Assembly (NCBI GenBank): GCA_044867805.1
Contig: JBIOVQ010000105.1
Coordinates: 1 to 5,080, forward strand
Reading direction: 5' to 3'
Source of the DNA: SG8-41 sp044867805
GTDB taxonomy: Bacteria > Pseudomonadota > Gammaproteobacteria > Burkholderiales > SG8-41
Length of the DNA: 5,080 nt
This document shows positions 1 through 4,563 of the stretch, piece by piece. Every line of letters starts with the position of its first letter. Within the stretch, counting starts at the first letter, position 1. The position numbers and the translations under genes were made by a program. The notes below the pieces were generated by a model. The model had not been told where the DNA came from and searched no databases. It saw only the letters and a program-made list of their open reading frames with translations.

Positions 1-181
1 TTCCCGCGTAATGGCCGTCCTTCACGTAGCGCAGGAAATTCTCGACCGTGGCCGGCGCTTTGTCGGGATAAAGCTCGATGAGGATCGCGCCCATGCTGGT
101 CTTCATTTCGACCTGCGGATTCGCCGCTCCCAGGTGGGTGGACGCGAGCAGGACAAATAAGGTCACGAGAGTTCTAAGCAT
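1..181 (-). CDS. Secreted cyclophilin-type peptidyl-prolyl cis-trans isomerase, N-terminal part (runs off left edge)
   Basis: Reading the minus strand from the ATG at 181 gives 60 residues before the window ends. Residues 1-20 look like a Sec signal peptide: MLRT, a hydrophobic run LVTLFVLLA, then a small-residue cleavage site near LGAA. The mature part opens with NPQVEMKTSMGAILIELYPD, followed by KAPATVENFLRYVKDGHYAG. This is the classic start of the bacterial cyclophilin fold (first beta strands, the KAP.TV.NFL helix). Cyclophilins catalyse Xaa-Pro isomerisation; with a signal peptide this one should act in the periplasm (PpiA-like rather than cytosolic PpiB). The catalytic Arg/Phe region lies outside the window. 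The upstream in-frame stop is the transpeptidase TGA (250-248), and the ATG at 181 is the only standard start codon between it and the domain. No good Shine-Dalgarno precedes it; the upstream bases are pyrimidine-rich. Family call is firm, ppiA versus another paralogue is open. Confidence 0.88.
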   Translation of the reverse strand, partial: MLRTLVTLFVLLASTHLGAANPQVEMKTSMGAILIELYPDKAPATVENFLRYVKDGHYAG

Positions 182-219
182 AGGCAGGGGGAAAGCGGCG
201 AATAAATGGAGAACAATTA

Positions 220-259
220 GGCGCTGCTTGAGACCACTGGATCGGTCTCAAGCAGCGCC
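220..259 (-). terminator. Perfect 16-bp stem-loop overlapping the transpeptidase stop codon; possible terminator or processing hairpin
   Basis: The arms 220-235 (ggcgctgcttgagacc) and 244-259 are exact reverse complements, with an 8-base loop at 236-243. On the minus strand the first arm contains the last codons and the TGA stop (250-248) of the L,D-transpeptidase gene. The second arm is followed by TAATTGTT, only a weak U-rich tract. This fits a poor intrinsic terminator in the minus direction, or an mRNA-stabilising or processing hairpin between the transpeptidase and the isomerase gene, which starts 38 bases further on. On the plus strand no T-tract follows, so termination in that direction is unlikely. 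Confidence 0.6.
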
Positions 260-1534
260 CTCGTGCAGGATGCGCCACGCGCCGTTTTCCCTGATCCAGT
301 ACTGGCGCTTGCGCATCTGGCTCGCGAGGTTGCTGCTCGAGTAATCCTGGTCGAAGCTGACCACGGCGAGATCGCTCCGCCCGGGGTAGAGGAAGATGCT
401 GGTGCGGTCGAGCTTGATCTTGATCCAGGTCTTGCCCGCGTTCACCTTGTGCTTTTGCTCCGCCCACTGCGCGTAGCGCGTCTTGCCGGAGGCGAAGTTT
501 TTCGAATAGTAGGCGAGGTACTTGCCGGTGTCGCGGCTCTCCCAGTCGCGCCGCCAGTCTTCGACGCGCTGCGCTAGCTCCTGGCGCAGCGGGCGCAGGG
601 CGCCGGGCGCGATCCAGTCCACGCCGTCGGCGATGATGACGGGCGTCAGGCCGATCTGCACGCTGCGGGAGAGGGCCGCGAAGTCCTCGTTGGTGAGCGC
701 CACGCAGCCGTTGCTTGCCCGCGGCGGCCGGCTGTAGGTGTCGAAGGGCACTCCGTGCAGCCAGATGCCGTAGCCGTTGCGTCCCTCCCGGCGGTCCCAT
801 TCGTTGGGGTAGCTGATCGGCAGCGCCCCCGCCCCGTATTGCTCGGCGAGCTTGCCGTATATCCGGTTCAGCTTCTGGCGGGTGAGGGTGCCGGTGACGT
901 GATAGACCCCGAGCGGAGTCTTGTTGTCGCCCACCCTGTACTTGTCCGTGCCGCTCTTGCCGATGCTGACATAGTAGTCGGTGACGTAGCTCGCCTCTCC
1001 GCCGCGGTTCTCGAACACGTAGAGCGTGGAGCGGGCGGTATCCACGACCAGCGCGTGGCGCTGGTCGGGCTGCATCTGCACCATGTAGACTGGGACACGG
1101 TCCGCGGGGCGCGGCTGCTGCATGCGTGCGAGCCGGGCGCGGGCCTCTTCACGCAGATCGTCGAGATCGCCGCGCGCCGCCCCGGGCGCGTTGCCCACGG
1201 TGGCGAGCGGCCGCGCGCGCGCCAGGAGGAGGTCGCCCTTGATGAGGTGAGCGAGCCGGAAATTGGGGTAGGCGCCGATGACCTTGTCGATCTCGGACGC
1301 GGCCGCGTCGAGCCGCTTGTTGCTCACTTCGTGCAGCGTTCTCGCGAGCTGGGCATCAGGCCCGTTCGATGCAAGGGCCCCGTTGATCGCCGCGACCGGC
1401 GCGGCACTGGCCGAGGGTGCCGACACAACTTGTGCCGTGCGGCCGCTCATGACGAGGGCAACCGCGCCGGCCGCCACTGCGAGCGTCGCGGCGGCATAGC
1501 GCACCGGGCGCGAGCGCAGCAGCGCGGGTGGCAT
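248..1534 (-). CDS. L,D-transpeptidase (YkuD catalytic domain) with C-terminal NTF2-like domain
   Basis: The product is 428 residues. Residues 1-30 hold a basic start (LLRSRPVRY) and one hydrophobic segment (AAATLAVAAGAVALVM), an uncleaved anchor or signal peptide. Residues ~60-105 resemble a single TPR-like helical hairpin. The YkuD domain spans ~155-300, with the catalytic pair in GIWLHGVPF (His260) and ASNGCVALTNED (Cys277); both the His-Gly and the S-x-G-C motif are intact. Residues ~325-428 form an NTF2-like domain ending in YWIRENGAWRILHEGA, as in proteins annotated as L,D-transpeptidase Cds6 family. YkuD enzymes form 3-3 peptidoglycan cross-links, attach lipoproteins to peptidoglycan or, for some, cleave such links; which applies here is not visible. 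The ATG at 1534 is chosen because it overlaps the upstream stop as TGATG and has AGGTGG seven bases before it; a GTG at 1567 would add 11 residues but lies inside the upstream gene. It is probably cotranscribed with the TPR gene. Confidence 0.92.
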   Translation of the reverse strand: MPPALLRSRPVRYAAATLAVAAGAVALVMSGRTAQVVSAPSASAAPVAAINGALASNGPDAQLARTLHEVSNKRLDAAASEIDKVIGAYPNFRLAHLIKGDLLLARARPLATVGNAPGAARGDLDDLREEARARLARMQQPRPADRVPVYMVQMQPDQRHALVVDTARSTLYVFENRGGEASYVTDYYVSIGKSGTDKYRVGDNKTPLGVYHVTGTLTRQKLNRIYGKLAEQYGAGALPISYPNEWDRREGRNGYGIWLHGVPFDTYSRPPRASNGCVALTNEDFAALSRSVQIGLTPVIIADGVDWIAPGALRPLRQELAQRVEDWRRDWESRDTGKYLAYYSKNFASGKTRYAQWAEQKHKVNAGKTWIKIKLDRTSIFLYPGRSDLAVVSFDQDYSSSNLASQMRKRQYWIRENGAWRILHEGAA

Positions 1535-1548
1535 CAGCCGCCCACCTT
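1532..1548 (-). promoter_or_regulatory. Shine-Dalgarno plus TGATG stop/start overlap (translational coupling of the TPR and transpeptidase genes)
   Basis: On the minus strand AAGGTGG (1548-1542) lies seven bases before ATG 1534-1532. The TGA stop of the upstream TPR gene (1536-1534) shares its A with that ATG. This arrangement decides the transpeptidase start against the GTG at 1567 and suggests coupled translation of two products that share a C-terminal domain. Confidence 0.75.
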
Positions 1549-2610
1549 TTCCTGCTGTATGAGCCACTTGTCTCCCGCCTTGACCATGACCAGCGTCTTG
1601 GTGCTGGAGGAGTTGAGTGTGTCCGAGCGGTAGTTCTGGCGGAACGTCACCCTGACCCGATTATTCTCGGTGAATACGACCTTGGGTGACTCGATGAGGA
1701 CCTGGATCTTGCGCGGCTTGGCGATGCGCGCCTTGCGCTGGGACTCCCACGCCTTGCGGGGTTCGCCATTGGGCGTCTGGAAATCGGACGCATAGAGAGC
1801 GAGGTAGCCCTCGACGTCGTTGCCGGACCAGGCTTGGGCCCATTCATTGACCGCCTTGAGGACTTCGTCCGGATTGCGCGCAGGTTGGGCGGCCTCCTTG
1901 GGTGCGGGCTTTGCGGCCGCGGGCACCGCCTTGTCCGAAGCCTTCGATGCCGGCGGCGCGACGGCAACTTTCTCCGCCGGCTTCGGCGTCACGGCGGCAA
2001 TTTTCTCCGCTGCCTTCGGCGTTGCGACTGCCACTTTCGCCTGGGGCTCGGCCTTGCCGGTGACGGCGGGTTTGGGCGCGAGGGGACTCGCGGAGAACAG
2101 GTCCTTGATCAGGTTGAGCTTGGTTTGTGCCGCGGTATTGCCTTTGTCCAGCTGCAGCGCCTTGTCGTAGGCCTGGCTCGCCATCTTGGCGTAGATGTCG
2201 CCGAGGTTCTCGTGCGCGGTGGCATAGCTCGGATGGGTGCGGATAGCCATCTCGAGCGCGGAGCGCGCCTTGTCGTACTGGCCCTGCGAGGCATAGAGCA
2301 CGGCCAGGTTGTTGTAGGGCTCGGGAAGCTCCGGGAAATCCTGGGTAAGGCCGGTGAAGACCGCGATCGCGTCGTTCGGCTTTTTCTGCTCCGCCAGTAT
2401 GATCCCTTTCAGGAAGCGCCCGCGCGCGTCCTTGGGGCGGGTCTTGAGATAGGCGTCGACGCGCTCGGACGCACGGTCCAGCTGCCCCTGCTTGAACGCC
2501 TGATGGGCCTCCTGAAGCTCGTCGGTCTGGGCGCCCGGCGCGACGGTGCTGAGCCCTGCTATCAGCAGCGCGCATGCGATGTGGTACCAGCGCAAAGAGG
2601 GCGAGAGCAT
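1534..2610 (-). CDS. Exported tetratricopeptide-repeat protein with Ala/Pro/Lys linker and C-terminal NTF2-like domain
   Basis: The product is 358 residues. Residues 1-27 form a likely signal peptide (SLRWYHIACALLIAGLSTVA, then APGAQ). About four TPR units follow at ~29-62, 63-96, 97-130 and 131-160; typical motifs include PYNNLAVLYASQGQYDKA and AHENLGDIYAKM. Residues ~170-245 are a low-complexity Ala/Pro/Lys linker with 11-residue repeats, which may span periplasm or peptidoglycan. Residues ~248-358 form an NTF2-like domain (EWAQAWSGNDVEGYLALYAS ... GDKWLIQQEKVGG) clearly related to the C-terminus of the next gene's transpeptidase. No catalytic motif is seen; TPRs usually bind peptides, so a scaffold or adaptor for the transpeptidase is a reasonable inference. 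The ATG at 2610 keeps the signal peptide; GGAAAA lies about 11 bases upstream, a weak ribosome site. It is the first gene of the minus-strand group. Confidence 0.88.
   Translation of the reverse strand: MLSPSLRWYHIACALLIAGLSTVAPGAQTDELQEAHQAFKQGQLDRASERVDAYLKTRPKDARGRFLKGIILAEQKKPNDAIAVFTGLTQDFPELPEPYNNLAVLYASQGQYDKARSALEMAIRTHPSYATAHENLGDIYAKMASQAYDKALQLDKGNTAAQTKLNLIKDLFSASPLAPKPAVTGKAEPQAKVAVATPKAAEKIAAVTPKPAEKVAVAPPASKASDKAVPAAAKPAPKEAAQPARNPDEVLKAVNEWAQAWSGNDVEGYLALYASDFQTPNGEPRKAWESQRKARIAKPRKIQVLIESPKVVFTENNRVRVTFRQNYRSDTLNSSSTKTLVMVKAGDKWLIQQEKVGG
1957..2055 (-). repeat. Three 33-bp tandem units encoding 11-residue Ala/Pro/Lys repeats in the TPR protein linker
   Basis: In coding order the units read KAEPQAKVAVA, TPKAAEKIAAV and TPKPAEKVAVA. 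The second and third are close copies at both DNA and protein level; the first matches mainly at its end. A fourth, decayed version may follow (PPASKASDK). Such Lys/Pro/Ala linkers are common in envelope proteins and tend to vary in copy number between strains. Confidence 0.7.
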
Positions 2611-2612
2611 TG

Positions 2613-2621
2613 TGCTACAAT
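2613..2621 (+). promoter_or_regulatory. Candidate extended -10 element pointing toward cysS
   Basis: TGCTACAAT matches an extended -10 (TGnTATAAT with one change in the hexamer). No convincing -35 is seen 17 bases upstream. It sits just upstream of the TPR gene start, facing away from it. If used, it would produce a cysS transcript with a leader of over 500 bases covering both short upstream ORFs. Confidence 0.25.
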
Positions 2622-2660
2622 TTTCCGAGGGCTCAGTGGTTTAGTCGCTAAATCCTAGAA

Positions 2661-2689
2661 ATTTTACCAAGAACACCGGGCAATTAAAA
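2661..2689 (-). promoter_or_regulatory. Candidate sigma-70 promoter for the minus-strand TPR / transpeptidase genes
   Basis: On the minus strand an extended -10 TGGTAAAAT (2669-2661) lies 17 bases after TTTTAA (2689-2684), which is a poor -35. Transcription would start near 2654 and give a leader of roughly 44 bases before the TPR gene ATG at 2610. The call rests on base matches only. Confidence 0.35.
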
Positions 2690-2732
2690 CTGGGATTCCC
2701 GCAGCACCCCCGGCGTAGTCCCGCCTGCCAGA

Positions 2733-2772
2733 CCGGCGTCGGCCGGCCCGGGGAGGCCGGCCGGGATGCCGG
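2733..2772. other. GC-rich hairpin zone built on two GGCCGGCC palindromes
   Basis: GGCCGGCC occurs at 2741-2748 and 2755-2762 and can pair as an 8-bp stem with loop cgggga. Outer arms 2733-2740 (ccggcgtc) and 2765-2772 (gatgccgg) extend it, with one G-U wobble and a two-base bulge. A competing pairing joins GGCCCGG at 2745-2751 to CCGGGCC at 2782-2788, directly before the ATG of copy A. It could be a leader structure or a REP-like element; no U-tract follows, so it is not an intrinsic terminator. GC-rich DNA forms such pairings easily. Confidence 0.5.
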
Positions 2773-2788
2773 CGGCCGGTTCCGGGCC

Positions 2789-2992
2789 ATGCTGAGAATC
2801 CATAACCCGCTTTCCCGCGACAAGCAGGACTTTGTTCCCATGCGCCCCGGCCTCGGTCGAGCGACGCGCCTTGCTCTCGGTCTCGCGCAGCGTGGTGCGG
2901 AGCAAGGCGCAGCGCCCGCCAAGGAGACGCTGGCAACTCGCAATGCGCGTTCGGAGGGCGTTGGTGCGGGACGCGTGAAGACATCGTGCTGA
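2789..2992 (+). CDS. Short upstream ORF A: diverged copy of the cysS N-terminus joined to a Gly/Ala/Arg-rich tail
   Basis: This 67-codon ORF starts with MLRIHNPLSRDKQDFVPM, which aligns without gaps to the CysRS start MLKIYNSLAREKQDFVPI (11 of 18 residues identical, most others conservative). After residue 18 it leaves the CysRS sequence and continues RPGLGRATRLALGLAQRGAE, a tail shared with ORF B apart from an extra eight codons. It lacks the CysRS Cys28 zinc ligand and the HLGH motif, so it cannot be an enzyme. It ends KTSC-TGA, and that stop overlaps the GTG start of ORF B. No clear ribosome site precedes the ATG; the upstream bases are GC-rich and structured. It may be a partial-duplication relic or a translated leader peptide. 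The homology to cysS is secure; translation is not proven. Confidence 0.45.
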   Translation: MLRIHNPLSRDKQDFVPMRPGLGRATRLALGLAQRGAEQGAAPAKETLATRNARSEGVGAGRVKTSC

Positions 2993-3159
2993 AGATCCAC
3001 AACTCGCTAATGCGTGAGAAACAAGAGTTTGTCCCGATGCGCACCGGCCTCGGTCTCGCGGAGCGTGGTGCGGGACGGGGCGCGAGCGGCCGACACTCCG
3101 ACGATGATATTTTCGAACTTGCTATCGGAGGCCGCCCGGGGCGCAAGGCCCGGCGATAA
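2986..3159 (+). CDS. Short upstream ORF B: second copy of the cysS N-terminus with the same kind of tail
   Basis: This 57-codon ORF begins at a GTG, like cysS, and reads (f)MLKIHNSLMREKQEFVPM, matching the CysRS start at 14 of 18 positions. Six of the ten codons that differ from cysS are synonymous. It then continues RTGLGLAERGAGRGA, shared with ORF A, and ends in a private tail containing SDDDIFELAIGG. It is in the same frame as cysS, exactly 60 codons upstream, but is closed by TAA at 3157-3159, six bases before the cysS GTG. Its start overlaps the stop of ORF A. No strong Shine-Dalgarno is close; GGAGGG lies about 30 bases upstream. It has no catalytic motif. It is either a pseudogene fragment or a leader peptide coupled to cysS translation. 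Confidence 0.45.
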   Translation: MLKIHNSLMREKQEFVPMRTGLGLAERGAGRGASGRHSDDDIFELAIGGRPGRKARR

Positions 3160-3165
3160 TCGGTC

Positions 3166-4548
3166 GTGCTGAAAATCTACAACTCACTGGCGCGCGAGAA
3201 GCAAGACTTTGTTCCGATTGAGCCGGGCCGTGTGCGCATGTACGTCTGCGGCATGACCGTGTACGACTACTGCCACCTCGGGCACGCGCGCGTGATGCTG
3301 GTGTTCGACATCGTGCGGCGCTGGCTGCGGTCCGCGGGCTACGCCGTCACCTACGTGCGCAACATCACCGACATCGACGACAAGATCATCAAGCGCGCGC
3401 AGGAAAACAACGAGAAGATCGACGCCCTGACCGCGCGCTTCATCCAGGCCATGAACGAGGACAACGCGGCGCTCGGGGTGGAGAAGCCGGACTTCGAGCC
3501 GCGCGCCACCGAGCACGTTCCAGGCATGGTGAAGATGATCGAGGCGCTCGAGCGCCGCGGGCTCGCCTACCCGGCGGCGAACGGCGACGTCAACTACTCG
3601 GTGCGGAAATTCCCCGGCTACGGCAAGCTCTCCGGCAAGTCGCTCGACGAGCTGCACGCCGGCGAGCGCGTGGAAGTCGACATCACCAAGCAGGACCCTT
3701 TCGATTTCGTCCTGTGGAAGCGCGCCAAGGAGGGGGAGCCATCGTGGGATTCGCCCTGGGGCAGGGGGCGCCCCGGCTGGCACATCGAGTGCTCGGTGAT
3801 GTCGAGCGCGCTGCTGGGGACGCACTTCGACATTCACGGCGGCGGCCAGGACCTCCAATTTCCCCATCACGAGAACGAGATCGCGCAGTCGGAAGGCGCG
3901 AACCAGTCGCCGTTCGTGAACTACTGGATGCACAACGGCTTCGTGCGGGTGCAGAAAGGGGAAATGAGCGAAAAGATGTCGAAGTCGCTCGGCAATTTCT
4001 TCACCGTGCGCGAGGTGCTCGCGCACTATGACGCCGAGGTGATCCGCTTTTTCATCATCCGGGCGCACTACCGCAGCCCCGTCAGCTACTCCGACCAGCA
4101 CCTGGAGGACGCGAAGCATGCGCTCACGCGGCTCTACACGGCGCTCAAGAACCAACCGGGCGAGGCGGGCGAGGTGGATTGGAGCGATCCCCGCGCGCAA
4201 CGCTTCCGCGAGGCGATGAACGACGATTTCAACACCCCCGAAGCTGTCGCCGTGCTGTTCGACCTCGCGAACGAGATCAATAGGGGTGGCTCGGGAAAGG
4301 ACGCGCGGCTGTTGAAGTCGCTCGCTGCGACGCTCGGCTTGCTGCAGCGGGAGCCCCACGAGTTCCTGCAGGCGCTGCCGGCGGGCGAGGGGCTCACGCC
4401 GCGGAGAATCGAGGAGCTCATCGCCGCCCGCAATGCCGCGCGCACGGCGAAAAGCTTCGCGGAGGCCGACCGGATCCGCAAGGAATTGCTGGACGCCGGC
4501 ATTGTCCTCGAAGATGGTCCGAACGGAACGACCTGGCGCCGCGCCTGA
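3166..4548 (+). CDS. cysS: Cysteinyl-tRNA synthetase
   Basis: The product is 460 residues, the normal length (E. coli has 461). CysRS activates cysteine with ATP and charges tRNA-Cys in the cytosol. All hallmarks are present: zinc ligands Cys28 (YVCGMTVYD), Cys209 (HIECSVMS), His234 and Glu238 (QFPHHENE), at the same numbers as in E. coli; the class I HIGH motif as HLGH at 37-40; and KMSKS at 270-274. The helical anticodon-recognition region follows, ending with RIRKELLDAGIVLEDGPNGT, a typical CysRS C-terminus. The start is GTG at 3166: an in-frame TAA lies six bases upstream, and no other start fits the conserved N-terminus. No good Shine-Dalgarno is visible (nearest GGAGG is about 35 bases upstream), which is odd for an essential gene and makes coupling to the upstream ORF, or a near-leaderless transcript from GATAAT at 3155-3160, worth considering. 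The gene looks intact. Confidence 0.98.
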   Translation: MLKIYNSLAREKQDFVPIEPGRVRMYVCGMTVYDYCHLGHARVMLVFDIVRRWLRSAGYAVTYVRNITDIDDKIIKRAQENNEKIDALTARFIQAMNEDNAALGVEKPDFEPRATEHVPGMVKMIEALERRGLAYPAANGDVNYSVRKFPGYGKLSGKSLDELHAGERVEVDITKQDPFDFVLWKRAKEGEPSWDSPWGRGRPGWHIECSVMSSALLGTHFDIHGGGQDLQFPHHENEIAQSEGANQSPFVNYWMHNGFVRVQKGEMSEKMSKSLGNFFTVREVLAHYDAEVIRFFIIRAHYRSPVSYSDQHLEDAKHALTRLYTALKNQPGEAGEVDWSDPRAQRFREAMNDDFNTPEAVAVLFDLANEINRGGSGKDARLLKSLAATLGLLQREPHEFLQALPAGEGLTPRRIEELIAARNAARTAKSFAEADRIRKELLDAGIVLEDGPNGTTWRRA

Positions 4549-4563
4549 CCGGGCTGAGCACGG

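Larger units (their letters stand above)
2611..3165. other. Divergent intergenic region between the TPR gene and cysS
   Basis: This 555-base stretch separates the divergent confident genes. From left to right it holds an AT-richer promoter zone (2611-2690), a very GC-rich palindromic zone (about 2731-2788), and two diverged tandem copies of the cysS 5' end that open short ORFs (2789-2992 and 2986-3159). Six bases then remain before the cysS GTG. No tRNA, terminator with a U-tract or mobile element is visible. Confidence 0.8.
2789..3219 (+). repeat. Three tandem diverged copies of the cysS 5' end (54 bp core)
   Basis: The 54-bp cores lie at 2789-2842 (A), 2986-3039 (B) and 3166-3219 (C, the true gene). 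The starts are 197 and 180 bases apart. By eye, B and C differ at 11 of 54 positions, A and C at 13, A and B at 16, with no gaps. A and B also share about 45 further bases after the core, including CTCGGTCTCGCG and AGCGTGGTGCGG, which C lacks, so they look like sister copies. The string TGGTGCGGGACG also occurs both before B (2962-2973) and inside B (3066-3077), hinting at repeated slippage or unequal exchange. Confidence 0.85.

Noticed and set aside
1535..1567. GTG at 1567 as the start of the L,D-transpeptidase, adding 11 residues.
   Set aside because: It lies inside the upstream coding region, while ATG 1534 has a good Shine-Dalgarno and the TGATG overlap, and places the hydrophobic segment at a normal distance from the N-terminus.
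755..1633. 292-codon plus-strand open frame opposite the L,D-transpeptidase, and a similar 274-codon one at 1834-2658 opposite the TPR gene.
   Set aside because: Both are antisense to genes with clear domains and show no recognisable motif or plausible protein composition.
2664..3146. Long minus-strand open frame (160 codons) across the cysS-copy array, with shorter ones at 2641-3000 and 2684-2905.
   Set aside because: It is Arg/Pro/Ala-rich in the way antisense frames of GC-rich DNA usually are, and the substitution pattern between repeat copies fits the plus-strand cysS frame. It contains two repeated stretches only because it is antisense to copies A and B.
3126..3156. Imperfect GC-rich hairpin just before the cysS start (gcccgggg ... 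ggcccggc).
   Set aside because: Pairing is interrupted and no stronger than expected for such GC-rich sequence; there is no U-tract or other supporting sign.
3155..3160. GATAAT as the -10 of a cysS promoter giving a leaderless mRNA.
   Set aside because: The hexamer and its distance to the GTG fit, but the bases 17 upstream (ccgccc) are nothing like a -35, so I do not list it as a promoter.
2986..4548. A longer cysS starting at the GTG of copy B, in the same frame.
   Set aside because: An in-frame TAA at 3157-3159 separates them; a single protein would need readthrough or a sequencing error, and the true cysS start repeats the same N-terminus.
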